Source: JAFGDI01 sp963667715
Lineage (GTDB): Bacteria > Planctomycetota > Phycisphaerae > Sedimentisphaerales > SM23-30
Length of the DNA stretch: 64,000 bases
Reading direction: 5' to 3'
Assembly: GCA_963667715.1 (NCBI GenBank)
Contig: OY763926.1
Span: forward strand, 1 to 64,000
Both the position numbers and the translations under genes were made by a program. The notes beneath the pieces were generated by a model, which had not been told where the DNA came from, searched no databases, and was given only the letters and a program-made list of their open reading frames with translations. This document shows, piece by piece, positions 55,538 through 64,000 of this stretch. Position 1 is the first letter of the stretch; the number at the start of each line of letters is the position of its first letter.

Positions 55538-56542
55538 CTACGGCATAAAAGGAGCCACTTCTTCTTCGTTGTCAAATGTCAGGATAGTACGTGTGCTTTC
55601 TTCTGCCATGTCACTCAATAGGTTATTTGTCTGGATGAGAATATCAGCTATGTCCAGAGGTTTTCCGAGTATGTCTTCGAACATGGTCACTATATTATTG
55701 TATTCATCCTGGGCGTCGTTAAACAATCCTTCAATGCCGGCACTATCTAGATCGAAAACTTTTTGGCAATAAGTCTTAAGCTCAAAATCTTCCTGACAGA
55801 CATCGGTTGGATTATTGAACGAGAGCATACCAGAAAAATATGCGATCTGATACAACTTCATTTCGGAGGTTTTAGCTGGTGCGAGAGTTCGTTTCGTATG
55901 GTGCATTGAAATAGGCCCAACAAGCATAGTCGGCAGATTCCATATCCTCGCAAGAAAACCAGCGGCTTCAATATGGTTAATATTGTAAAGCGACTTTTCC
56001 GTATTGTAGAGAGCATAATGTGAAAGCTTATTGTCGCTCCATAGTTTTGCATAAGATGGACCGATCGCCTGTAATAAAAGCATAACTCCACAATCTTGAA
56101 GCAGACCTGTTAAAAAAGCTTCTTCTTTTACCTCACTGCAATAGCGTACGCCTAGCTGGCGGGCTACAACCGCACGTATCAAACATTGGTTCCAGAAATT
56201 ATTCTGATTAAAACCAACACTTTCAAATTGTCTCAGTGAACTTAGGAGATTATAGCCAAGTGCAATTGACCTGACATATTTTAATCCAAGCGCAGAGACT
56301 GCACGCTCAACGGTAGTAGCTTTTTGACGTAAACCATAAAACGCAGAATTGGCAACATGCAAAATTCTGGTTGCCATTCCCTGGTCAGATTCAATTACAC
56401 AAGCGAAGTCGGAAAAACTGGCATTATCATCTTTGCATAATTGCAAGAGTTTCTGAGCAACTGCAGGAAGTGTAGGAACTTTACCTTTTTTAACCAGAAG
56501 CTTCAACGCCAGTCTGTAATCAGTTGTTTCCGTAGTTTGCAT
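55538..56542 (-). CDS. HDOD domain signalling protein
   Basis: A 334-residue protein built almost wholly of an HDOD domain (about residues 15-215): LPAVAQKLLQLCKDD, ANSAFYGLRQKATTVERAVSALG and FLTGLLQDCGVML are the family landmarks; the HD residues of true hydrolases are replaced by QD here, as is normal. HDOD proteins relay signals, often in cyclic-di-GMP or stress responses, without enzymatic activity. The C-terminal 110 residues are helical and without a recognised domain. It overlaps the ygiQ stop region tail to tail (2-bp gap) and lies near the HD-GYP/PilZ gene. Confidence 0.85.
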   Translation of the reverse strand: MQTTETTDYRLALKLLVKKGKVPTLPAVAQKLLQLCKDDNASFSDFACVIESDQGMATRILHVANSAFYGLRQKATTVERAVSALGLKYVRSIALGYNLLSSLRQFESVGFNQNNFWNQCLIRAVVARQLGVRYCSEVKEEAFLTGLLQDCGVMLLLQAIGPSYAKLWSDNKLSHYALYNTEKSLYNINHIEAAGFLARIWNLPTMLVGPISMHHTKRTLAPAKTSEMKLYQIAYFSGMLSFNNPTDVCQEDFELKTYCQKVFDLDSAGIEGLFNDAQDEYNNIVTMFEDILGKPLDIADILIQTNNLLSDMAEESTRTILTFDNEEEVAPFMP

Positions 56543-56708
56543 AATGTATCTTTCCGCTGCTTATCATCGAATATAAAAATACCCTCGTTTACACCTTTAT
56601 AATCGGTAATACTATATAAGCAATTAAAAAGAAAAATGGAATTTAACAGAGAAAAAATGCAAAAGAAGGTCTTATAATAATGCCGTAGCCAGACAGGAAG
56701 GCTCATGA

Positions 56709-58121
56709 TTATAGGTATTTGCGTGAAGTGAACTTCTCGTATAATTTTTTCGTAGCTTCGAACGAATTTGACTCAAAGAAAATACAGCCAATTATGTAAA
56801 GATCTTTGGTAACTTCCTGGACACGTACAACTTTACCGAGTAAGCAGACAGGTTCTGATTGCTGGTCGATAAAAAGTTTTGTCAGAACGATCTGCCCTTT
56901 ATCAAGTTGCTGATAGATCATAAACCCCATACCAGATTGAGAGACATTATGCATAATAATATCATGGCTGGCTCTTACCGTCCATCGCTCATTTTTTAGG
57001 AATAATATTTCGGCGATGCCTTTACTCCTGAAGAAAAGCCTTTCATGTCTACGACCGCTAGGATTATTCTTTCTGTGTTCCGAGTCGAGCGAGCTAATAT
57101 CAAAAAGTCTTAAGCGGGCTTTATCTTCTGCTTCATCTAGTAGCGTTGTGGCAGCAAATGATGTGAAACTTTTAAGCAGATTAGATTCAAACTGGCTGGA
57201 GAGATCATCGCTCAGTACTTGCAATGAGTCTTCAATGCTTTTCTTTTCACTCTGATATTCACATTTCTCACTTACCAGAGTTTCAAATGTATAAGCCAGT
57301 CCCGCAATTTGTCCCATTAACGAAATATCATCTCCTCGAAGGCCGTAAGGATATCCAGAGCCGTCAATTCTTTCATGGTGCTCAGCGACTATGCTTCTGA
57401 TCTCCAGTGGCGTCCCCGGCAGTGAGTCTAGATGGTTTACTCCCTTTTCAACGTGTGAACGAAGCATCTCGACTGTCCGGTTTTCTTTGGGGATAAAAAT
57501 CTTGCCAATATCATGGAGCATCGCACCGGTCCCCATCATACTTAGTGAATACTTATCATTGAGCCCCACCGTATGTGCGAAGCCCTGCATAATAGTGCTC
57601 ATTTTAACAAGATGCTTAGCCTCGTCCGGATCGTTGATACACATCTCATACATCTCTTTAACGGTCATCCCATTCATTATCATTTGGGCATTACAGTTAG
57701 AGTTATTGATTGTCTGGTCAACTTTTTTCTTATCCGGCAGAACAGTATTCAACTGACATGCCAAATCGAGAGTGGTGCCGTGAATGACTCCTTTTTTCTC
57801 TTCTGGCGTAATAGTATCGTCATTAACTATCGGACCTATTGAGCCTGCCACCGCATCAAAATATTTATCGTGATCTTTCTTTGCCACGAAAACATATCGG
57901 ACTTTAGACTCCAGTAATCTCTCACGATCAGCGGCAGAAAACCCCAGCCCATCATTGCTATATAAACAAAAGTCGTCATCTGTGTTTATATAGATCGGCA
58001 CTGTCGATAGGTGCTTGGCCGCTACGTGTTTTAATGGGATAGGCAAGAAATCTTTTTTAGTTTTCTCTTCGTTACCCTCTGGTGCGTCAATAGTTATATT
58101 GTTTGTATCGTTTTTTCCCAT
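56709..58121 (-). CDS. HD-GYP and PilZ domain cyclic-di-GMP protein
   Basis: A 470-residue protein. An N-terminal DUF3391-like segment (PIPLKHVAAKHLS...VRYVFVAKKDH, residues 25-105) is followed by a complete HD-GYP domain (MLHDIGKIFIPKE near 207; EHHERIDGSGYPYGLRGDDI near 248) and a C-terminal PilZ domain with RWTVR (near 378) and NVSQSGMGF (near 393), the RxxxR and D/NxSxxG cyclic-di-GMP contacts. It should degrade cyclic di-GMP and sense it through PilZ. The metal ligands are all present, unlike the variant at 23033-24298. Confidence 0.9.
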   Translation of the reverse strand: MGKNDTNNITIDAPEGNEEKTKKDFLPIPLKHVAAKHLSTVPIYINTDDDFCLYSNDGLGFSAADRERLLESKVRYVFVAKKDHDKYFDAVAGSIGPIVNDDTITPEEKKGVIHGTTLDLACQLNTVLPDKKKVDQTINNSNCNAQMIMNGMTVKEMYEMCINDPDEAKHLVKMSTIMQGFAHTVGLNDKYSLSMMGTGAMLHDIGKIFIPKENRTVEMLRSHVEKGVNHLDSLPGTPLEIRSIVAEHHERIDGSGYPYGLRGDDISLMGQIAGLAYTFETLVSEKCEYQSEKKSIEDSLQVLSDDLSSQFESNLLKSFTSFAATTLLDEAEDKARLRLFDISSLDSEHRKNNPSGRRHERLFFRSKGIAEILFLKNERWTVRASHDIIMHNVSQSGMGFMIYQQLDKGQIVLTKLFIDQQSEPVCLLGKVVRVQEVTKDLYIIGCIFFESNSFEATKKLYEKFTSRKYL

Positions 58122-58291
58122 AGTCTTATACAGTTGTTGAGACTGATTGAAAAATCTACTATATAGTTGTGAGTAAAGTAATGTTTACTTTTCCCTTGCG
58201 TTTGTTCTTTAAAATAATATCGTGAGATTAAATATTAAACTTAACTCATTTGTGAGTTTTTGGAGTGAAAACGAGGGTTGTTGCGACATGT

Positions 58292-58335
58292 AAAAAAAAA
58301 CGATATACCGTAAATTACTTACGGGTATATCGTTT
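58292..58335 (-). terminator. rho-independent terminator after the MCE protein gene
   Basis: On the minus strand ACGATATACC(C)GTAA pairs with TTACGGTATATCGT around a short loop, followed by nine T. It lies about 70 bp beyond the stop of the MCE gene. Confidence 0.85.
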
Positions 58336-58405
58336 AGAGTCTTTTGTTGAAATAAATGTATTATATATATTTAATATATTTTAACTATGAAATGGGCAAG
58401 GTGAA

Positions 58406-59443
58406 TTAGAATTTCATTTTTACACCATTCTCACGCCAAAATGCCAGAATCTTTTGTAACTCACCAGCGGCGAGTGAAAGCCTTTCCGCGGTATCTGTTA
58501 ACGATTCGTATAACGCCGGATCATCGAGCAGCTTATTAACTGTTCCTGTCCCGTCGGCGGCTTTGTTCATAACAGCATTAGCAGTCTTCAATGAAACAAT
58601 AAGTTCGTCAGCAACAGCCTGAGCTTTCATAGTTACCGGAACAACAGAATCTGATATGCTTTTCGCATAAGTGTCAATATTCTGAACAGTAGTTTCTGAT
58701 TGGACCATGAGCTTTTCAGCTTTGGCGATCAGCTCTCTGCTTTCCCCGCTTGCGGCTGCCATTTCGTTGAGAAATGTCTTTATGTTCTCTTGATTCTCTG
58801 AGTCTCCAATGATTTCATTGATATTGCTCAGGGTTTTGTCAAAACGCATAATCGCAGTTGTTAAGTTAGCGTAATCATTATTACCGTCAACACTGCTTGG
58901 GGGAACTGAAGTTAGCTGACTTTGCAAACTGTTTGACAGCTGGTTCAGTGAGACAATAAGGTTATCGAGCTTGTTCTGGGTTCCTTCAGAGATAAACTGG
59001 CTGCCTTCCGATATTTCGCCATAAAGGACATCGCCATCTTTAAGGTTACCTTCAGAATGTTCATCTTTTAATGCCAGCTCTATATAACTCGAACCCAGCC
59101 CCCGCTGGAATATCTTAGGTACAATATTGTCAGGGATCTCGTATTCTTTTGGGATGGTTATAAGTGCCACCGCAAAATACTCTCTGTTATTTGAGCCGTC
59201 TCTGGACTCTCGCAGCGATGGCGGGTCGATCTCGACCACTTTACCAATTGAAAAGCCTCTGAAATAGACGGCCGAGTTTTCCTGGATGCCTGGTATCTCT
59301 GAAAACTTGATAGAGATCTGGTTAGCGTCCATTTTACTCACAAAACCCGGTAAGTCGCCAAATTTGAAGACCATCCAGCCAAAACAAAATAAACTCACCA
59401 GTGTGAACAGTCCTACGATTGTATCTCTGCTTTTATGTTCCAT
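58406..59443 (-). CDS. MlaD-family (MCE) lipid transport protein
   Basis: A 345-residue protein from the ATG at 59443; an in-frame extension to 59554 is not supported. One N-terminal transmembrane segment (about residues 9-27) is followed by an MCE domain (about 38-115) with YFRGFSIGKVVEID and QRGLGSSYIEL, then a long alpha-helical tail (about 160-330) typical of MCE hexamer pores. MlaD-type proteins shuttle phospholipids or other lipids between membranes and imply an outer membrane. No mlaE or mlaF gene is adjacent, so its permease and ATPase must be elsewhere. Confidence 0.86.
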   Translation of the reverse strand: MEHKSRDTIVGLFTLVSLFCFGWMVFKFGDLPGFVSKMDANQISIKFSEIPGIQENSAVYFRGFSIGKVVEIDPPSLRESRDGSNNREYFAVALITIPKEYEIPDNIVPKIFQRGLGSSYIELALKDEHSEGNLKDGDVLYGEISEGSQFISEGTQNKLDNLIVSLNQLSNSLQSQLTSVPPSSVDGNNDYANLTTAIMRFDKTLSNINEIIGDSENQENIKTFLNEMAAASGESRELIAKAEKLMVQSETTVQNIDTYAKSISDSVVPVTMKAQAVADELIVSLKTANAVMNKAADGTGTVNKLLDDPALYESLTDTAERLSLAAGELQKILAFWRENGVKMKF

Positions 59444-59750
59444 TGTAATCTCTATTTTGGGGGGGAGTACTTCGGTTTGTCCGATAGTAAATCTATTAGT
59501 TACAATATGTTGTACAATAAATATAATATCAGTTATTTTAGTGTTCGTAAACAAAAATATGCCTTTTAGGCAGATTCCTTCAACTGCAATAATACCAACA
59601 TTATATCAGCTGATGCATTTCGTTCAATTTATAATATCATTTTAATAGTGTGCTTGACTAAGTATTTACTCTGGCAGTAGAATATATTGTTCGTGATTAC
59701 ATAAATACCGGTATAACGGAAATTTATATTACTTGATAGAGGAGTTTTAT

Positions 59751-60305
59751 ATGACACTAGTATCAAAGTTAGATAATGAAAAAGCTATGCTTTTAATAAT
59801 AGACGTTCAGCAAGCTTTTATGGGACCGATAAAGAAGATGAAAACAGTTGTACAAAAAACAGCGATCCTGGCCAAAGCCGCAAATGTTTTGTCGCTGCCT
59901 GTTCTGGTAACAGAGCAATATCCCAAAGGTCTGGGCAACATTGTAAAGGTGGTCGCAGAGAGCCTGGGCGAACATTCCCTATTTGAAAAAACATCCTTTA
60001 GCTGTATGGCCGATCCGCAAATTAAACAGGCCATCGAAGACAAACAGAGATCGCAGGTAATAATCGCTGGTGTAGAAGCGCATGTTTGCGTATTGCAAAC
60101 AACACTCGATCTTTTAGCCGCTGGTAAGGAAGTCTTTATCGTCACCGACGCCGTAAGTTCAAGAGACAGCCAGGATCGCAAGACAGCCTTAAACAGAATG
60201 AGTAAAGCTGGTGCAATTATTACTACTACAGAAACAACAGTAATGGAACTAATTGGCGGCAGTCGCCACGAACATTTCAAAGTTATCCAGGCTCTGATCA
60301 AATAG
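59751..60305 (+). CDS. isochorismatase-family cysteine hydrolase
   Basis: A 184-residue alpha/beta hydrolase. The start at 59751 follows an excellent GAGGAG ribosome site. The catalytic triad is Asp18 (LIIDVQ), Lys80 (FEKTSFS) and Cys113 (EAHVCVLQT), with a cis-peptide-like GVEAHVC turn. It resembles the YcaC/ISOC1-2 group of small hydrolases of unclear substrate rather than true isochorismatase. It lies 10 bp before hemB and is probably co-transcribed with it, although no functional tie is evident. Confidence 0.85.
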   Translation: MTLVSKLDNEKAMLLIIDVQQAFMGPIKKMKTVVQKTAILAKAANVLSLPVLVTEQYPKGLGNIVKVVAESLGEHSLFEKTSFSCMADPQIKQAIEDKQRSQVIIAGVEAHVCVLQTTLDLLAAGKEVFIVTDAVSSRDSQDRKTALNRMSKAGAIITTTETTVMELIGGSRHEHFKVIQALIK

Positions 60306-60315
60306 AAGGTGCGAT

Positions 60316-61302
60316 ATGTCAAATATGAACTCAAGACTTAGCCGTTTGCGAAATTGCCAGACATTGCGTGATATGATATCAGAAAATTCTGTATCAGCAA
60401 AAGATCTGGTTCAGCCCGTCTTCATTCACTACGGCAATAATTTTGCAAAAGAGATAAACTCTATGCCCGGCCAGTGTCAGTTCTCGATCGATCGGGCCTG
60501 CGAATATGTTCGTGACTTATATGATATTGGCGTAAAAGCCATACTGCTTTTTGGTATCCCTGAACATAAAGACGAACTTGGCTCCGATTCTATGGCTGAC
60601 AATGGGATCATTCAGCAGGCAGTTCGAGAAATAAAAAAAATTGTACCGCAAATGTTCATCATTACCGATGTATGTTTTTGTGAGTATACCAGTCACGGCC
60701 ATTGTGGCGTAATGGTACCTTCAGGCGACGGCTATACTTTAGATCACCCTGCAACCTGTAATAATCTGGCTAAGCAGGTTATCTCTCATGCCAAAGCTGG
60801 TGCTGATATGGTTGCTCCTTCCGGTATGATCGATGGACAGATTGCCGCGATAAGAGAAGCTCTCGACTCTTCCGGCTTTTTGTCCTTGCCGGTAATGTCG
60901 TACGCCGCAAAGTACGCCTCCGCATTTTACGGCCCATTTCGTGACGCCGCCCAAGGTGCTCCCGCCTACGGCGATAGAAGAACCCACCAGATGAACCCCG
61001 CCAATAGCGATGAAGCATTGCGCGAAGTTGCACAGGATATTGAACAGGGGGCTGATATAATTATGGTCAAGCCCGGCCTGCCTTATCTCGATATCATACG
61101 AAGGGTAAAAGATAACTTTAATATCCCAGTAGCCGCCTATAATGTTTCCGGCGAATATTCTATGGTAAAAGCCGCCGCCGCTAATAACTGGCTCAGTGAA
61201 AATGAAATCGTTTCTGAAATATTGTTAGGCTTTAAACGTGCTGGTGCTGATCTGATAATATCTTATCATACCGCCGATTACTTGCGACAGTTGAAAAAAT
61301 AG
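60316..61302 (+). CDS. hemB: porphobilinogen synthase (delta-aminolevulinate dehydratase)
   Basis: A 328-residue enzyme that joins two 5-aminolevulinates into porphobilinogen for haem, sirohaem and corrinoids. Active-site Schiff-base lysines are Lys199 (YAAKYASAFYGPFRDA) and Lys252 (MVKPGLPYLD). The metal site has three Cys (Cys120, 122 and 130 in DVCFCEYTSHGHC), so it is the zinc-dependent form. Its product would feed the sirohaem of the reductase at 41835-43133. It ends at a bidirectional terminator shared with pheT. Confidence 0.97.
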   Translation: MSNMNSRLSRLRNCQTLRDMISENSVSAKDLVQPVFIHYGNNFAKEINSMPGQCQFSIDRACEYVRDLYDIGVKAILLFGIPEHKDELGSDSMADNGIIQQAVREIKKIVPQMFIITDVCFCEYTSHGHCGVMVPSGDGYTLDHPATCNNLAKQVISHAKAGADMVAPSGMIDGQIAAIREALDSSGFLSLPVMSYAAKYASAFYGPFRDAAQGAPAYGDRRTHQMNPANSDEALREVAQDIEQGADIIMVKPGLPYLDIIRRVKDNFNIPVAAYNVSGEYSMVKAAAANNWLSENEIVSEILLGFKRAGADLIISYHTADYLRQLKK

Positions 61303-61306
61303 ACAT

Positions 61307-61349
61307 AAAAAAACCGGTAAGCTATCTCAGAACAACTTGCCGGTTTTTT
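61307..61349. terminator. bidirectional terminator between hemB and pheT
   Basis: AAACCGGTAAG (61311-61321) and CTTGCCGGTTT (61336-61346) pair with one mismatch (G-U on one strand), with T-runs outward on both strands. Confidence 0.82.
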
Positions 61350-61364
61350 ATTAAAATATTTTTT

Positions 61365-63374
61365 TTACAGGGCGCGAAGCTCTGCGTTAAATTTCTCTTT
61401 GAGTATCCCCAGTACCTTCACCTGATACTGTTCTGCAACATCGTGGGTCAAAGTTCCGTCAGCCTTACGGAACTCTATTGACAAGGTCAGAGATTTCATA
61501 CCCTTGTCTATTCCCTTGCCGCGATAGATATCAACAAAGTTAATAGAACGCATCTCTTCGATATTCGCACTCCATATCGCGTCTTCAATTTCTGACCATG
61601 TTACCGCTTCGTCAAGAACCAGAGATAGGTCACGAATGATAGCTGGGAAATTAATTATCGGCTGACAGGTTGGTACATTACCCTGCATTGCGATCATGCT
61701 ATCGAAATCAATTTCTGCAACTGACATATTCTTTTCCAGACCAGCTGCGTTTTTGATCTTGTCATTTAACACGCCCGCATAGCCAACAACTTTTTCGCCC
61801 ACAACTATCTGAGCTGCTTTTCCTTTCGCTGCCCATTTTACATCTGCCGGTTGACAGGTAACAGTTGCTCGCTTGTCGATCGACCTTACGGCCTGCTCGA
61901 TCGCGCCGCGTAAATAACGGAAGTCGCCATTGGTTAATAATGCCAGCTTAACGCTTTCGCCGATCTTACCGTCTCTCTTATTACAAGTAGTTGCTATTTC
62001 AAAAATATTACAACTCTCATTACCAACCGACTGATTATGTTTTGCAACATTTACCAGTGATGGCAATAGGCTAGGACGAAGCGTATTGTTAGAACGACGA
62101 GTCTGGGTCAGTACGCTAACCGGCTCGCCGCCGTCTGCAAACATTTTCCACTGGTCATCATCAATGAAACTAACTGAAATAGTTTCGTAGAAACCAGTAC
62201 CGTTAAGCGAAGAAACCAACTGTTGACGAGTCTTCTGGAACAGGTCCGGGTTCTTCACCTTAATATGTATTTTCTCATCGGTTGGAATATGGCTGAACCC
62301 ATGAATACGAATGATCTCTTCGATCAGATCTACCTCACGAGTAACATCGCCTCTACGCCAGCCTGGTATACTGCATGTTATTGTGTCGTCGTTATCAAAC
62401 TCAGGAGCAAAGCCGAGCGGCGATAGAATATTCATCGCCTGCTCTGGGCTAAATGTAATTCCAGTAAGCTTATTGAGTCTGCTCATACGCATTGCAACAG
62501 AGAGCGTATCAGGTTCTGTCTTGTTCCAGCTGTCGATCAAGCCGCAAGCAACTTCGCCACCACATAACTGCTGGAGAAGTGAGATCGCTCTTTTTGACGC
62601 CCACTCTGTCGCCCATACATCGACGTTTCGTTCAAAACGATATGATGAGTCGCTGCTGAGAATATATTTCCTGGCTGTGCGCCTCACTGTCAGCGGATTG
62701 AACCATGCACTTTCCAGTAGTATATTAGTTGTGCCGTCGCTTACTTCGCTTTGACAGCCGCCCATAATACCAGCCAGCGCAACCGGCCCGTTAGCGTCGG
62801 CAATAAACAATGATTCTTTATCGAACTTATGGCTGCTATGATCGATCATTTCCATCTCTTCATTTTCAGATTTGCGGATAATGATCTTACTGCCGCCAAC
62901 TTTATCAAAGTCGAAAGCGTGTAGTGGCTGACCGATCTCCAACATAACATAATTGGTTATATCAACAGCATTACTTATGCTGCGCAGGCCAATAGTCTCT
63001 AGCCTCTGCTTCATCCACTCTGGGCTTTCGCCGATCTTGATATTTTCTATTACTCTCGCGGTATAGCGTTTGCAATCGTCTGTCGCCAGATTCTCAACTG
63101 TCGCCAGTTCGTCTATCTTCTTACCAGATTCTATGAAACTGACATCCGGCATCTTTAGTTCCCCGCCTGTTGCTGCTGCAACTTCACGAGCCAGACCGAT
63201 ATGCCCCAGGCAATCTCCGCGATTACTGGTCACTTCAACGTCCAGCATCCAGTCGTCGCCAACTTGCTTGGTTTCTTCGACCGGCAGACCAGCTTTCATA
63301 AAAATATCTTCAAGCTCCTCTACGGTGCCTGTATAATCTACATAGTCTTTCAGCCAGTTCAGAGATATCTTCAT
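61365..63374 (-). CDS. pheT: phenylalanine--tRNA ligase beta subunit, short form
   Basis: A 669-residue PheT that helps charge tRNA-Phe. The usual N-terminal EMAP-II-like tRNA-binding fold (about 110 residues) is missing: GLPVEETKQVGDDWMLDVEV runs straight into TSNRGDCLGHIGLAREVAA, whereas 790-residue forms have the fold between these parts. B3/B4 (about 95-270), B5 (about 285-355), a catalytic-like core and the C-terminal ferredoxin anticodon-binding domain (FPAIIRDLSLVL from about 575) are present. The pheS gene is not next to it, which is unusual. Confidence 0.93.
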   Translation of the reverse strand: MKISLNWLKDYVDYTGTVEELEDIFMKAGLPVEETKQVGDDWMLDVEVTSNRGDCLGHIGLAREVAAATGGELKMPDVSFIESGKKIDELATVENLATDDCKRYTARVIENIKIGESPEWMKQRLETIGLRSISNAVDITNYVMLEIGQPLHAFDFDKVGGSKIIIRKSENEEMEMIDHSSHKFDKESLFIADANGPVALAGIMGGCQSEVSDGTTNILLESAWFNPLTVRRTARKYILSSDSSYRFERNVDVWATEWASKRAISLLQQLCGGEVACGLIDSWNKTEPDTLSVAMRMSRLNKLTGITFSPEQAMNILSPLGFAPEFDNDDTITCSIPGWRRGDVTREVDLIEEIIRIHGFSHIPTDEKIHIKVKNPDLFQKTRQQLVSSLNGTGFYETISVSFIDDDQWKMFADGGEPVSVLTQTRRSNNTLRPSLLPSLVNVAKHNQSVGNESCNIFEIATTCNKRDGKIGESVKLALLTNGDFRYLRGAIEQAVRSIDKRATVTCQPADVKWAAKGKAAQIVVGEKVVGYAGVLNDKIKNAAGLEKNMSVAEIDFDSMIAMQGNVPTCQPIINFPAIIRDLSLVLDEAVTWSEIEDAIWSANIEEMRSINFVDIYRGKGIDKGMKSLTLSIEFRKADGTLTHDVAEQYQVKVLGILKEKFNAELRAL

Positions 63375-63827
63375 TTATTTATACCATTTCGTTTAGGTTA
63401 AATTTTATGACCGCTAGTGCAGTCAATATTCGTACTACTATCTATCGTTTTCTTGTTATAAATGTGGCATTATTTTCTAATCCCTGTAAAAAACTTCTTA
63501 ATGCCAACATCTCAAGCCAAATTACAATTGCCAACCAAGTCTTTGCGACTTAGCGTCCTTGCGTTAATCTCTTAATTTTCTTCTTACATAAAACATTTAA
63601 TTGCGGCTTGATTGCATTCACAAGGCCCTGTTTCGGCTATATAATAAAGTTTATAATTATACCAGATGGCAACTATCGAGTCAATCCAGATATAACTCGC
63701 ACAAATACAAGCTCTTATGACTTATATGAATCTCTCTTCACTAAGGCCGCAGTATTGAAGTTAGAGAATGCTGTCAATTTATAACTTTCGCTTTTATATG
63801 TAGTTAAATTCCTTTATAGTATTAGTC
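63375..63827. other. non-coding stretch between pheT and the methyltransferase gene
   Basis: No gene-like frame. At 63539-63567 a run of YTTWGCG/CTTGCG-like heptads (CTTTGCG, TTAGCGT, CTTGCGT) resembles a widespread low-complexity sequence of environmental bacteria. No promoter is convincing; a TATAGT lies at 63815-63820. Confidence 0.4.
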
Positions 63828-64000
63828 ATGAGCAAAGTTGAACCAGTTGAAAATATGATAGTATGTGGCGATTGTATTAAGGGCCTCCGCGACCAGCTAC
63901 AGGCACGCGACTCCAAGCCGTTTGCCGATCTGGTATTCGCAGACCCGCCATTTAACATTGGCTATCAGTATGATAAGTATAAGGACAAACTCACTTGTGA
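63828..64000 (+). CDS. DNA methyltransferase, N-terminal part (cut by window end)
   Basis: The first 57 codons are seen, from the ATG at 63828 to the window end, with no stop. They include a VCGDCIKGL strand near residue 12 and ADPPFNIGYQYDKYKD (residues 38-53), which carries the DPPF catalytic motif IV of N6-adenine/N4-cytosine methyltransferases (PF01555 type). It should methylate a specific DNA site, alone or with a restriction enzyme; target and partner lie outside the window. A weak purine-rich stretch precedes the start. Confidence 0.75.
   Translation, partial: MSKVEPVENMIVCGDCIKGLRDQLQARDSKPFADLVFADPPFNIGYQYDKYKDKLTC

Noticed and set aside
1..64000. CRISPR arrays, rRNA or tRNA genes and insertion sequences
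   Set aside because: No regular repeat-spacer array, no rRNA-like or complete tRNA sequence and no transposase was found by eye; a covariance-model scan could still reveal a divergent small RNA.

Overview
The window looks like a stretch of chromosome from an AT-rich, Gram-negative-type bacterium of the Planctomycetota, most likely Phycisphaerae of the Sedimentisphaerales kind. This is an inference from marker proteins: an exported protein ending in a dockerin-like calcium-binding repeat, a PEP-CTERM exported protein, a pseudopilin starting KKAFTLIELLVV-style, large GT-C-like membrane proteins of a type I associate with this phylum, a fused homocysteine methyltransferase/MTHFR, and a short PheT. 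No rRNA or tRNA gene and no CRISPR array was seen.

Layout. 0.4-11 kb: a surface-glycan cluster. Five plus-strand genes (polyprenyl-phosphate GT2, GT-C membrane protein, two GT4 enzymes around a CapK/phenylacetate-CoA-ligase-like adenylating protein) meet four minus-strand glycosyltransferase genes tail to tail. 11-20 kb: uvrA, a small Cys-rich protein, a Xer-type recombinase, an APC permease, an unknown membrane protein and a protein with two fused cytidylate-kinase-like domains. 20-25 kb: a cobalamin riboswitch with its own terminator in front of a DUF4465-like PEP-CTERM protein, then a CheY-like regulator, a flavoprotein, an HD-GYP protein and rfbC. 25-35 kb: mostly minus strand, with a second GT2/GT-C pair, the methionine/folate fusion enzyme, a lipoprotein, rsmE and dnaE. 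35-39 kb: a dockerin protein, a GH2 glycosidase and a very short pseudopilin.

39-45 kb (minus strand): a broken KilA-N gene inserted exactly at the 3' end of comM, with a duplicated comM tail on its far side; then a sirohaem nitrite/sulfite reductase, an Rrf2 regulator, a ComEA-like protein and parB. 45.3-47.1 kb: a 1.7-kb gene-free region with four parS sites and several DnaA boxes, which I read as the chromosome origin. It is followed by dnaN, dciA (DUF721) and gyrB running away on the plus strand. dnaA, recF and parA are not here. 51-64 kb: MFS transporter, RNase HI, YjbQ, YgiQ, HDOD and HD-GYP/PilZ signalling proteins, an orphan MCE (MlaD-type) protein, a cysteine hydrolase, hemB, pheT, and the first 57 codons of a DNA methyltransferase cut by the window end.

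The features I would look at first are the KilA-N cassette at the comM 3' end, the B12 riboswitch driving an exported PEP-CTERM protein, and the origin/parS arrangement. All functional calls are from motifs read by eye; no database search was run.
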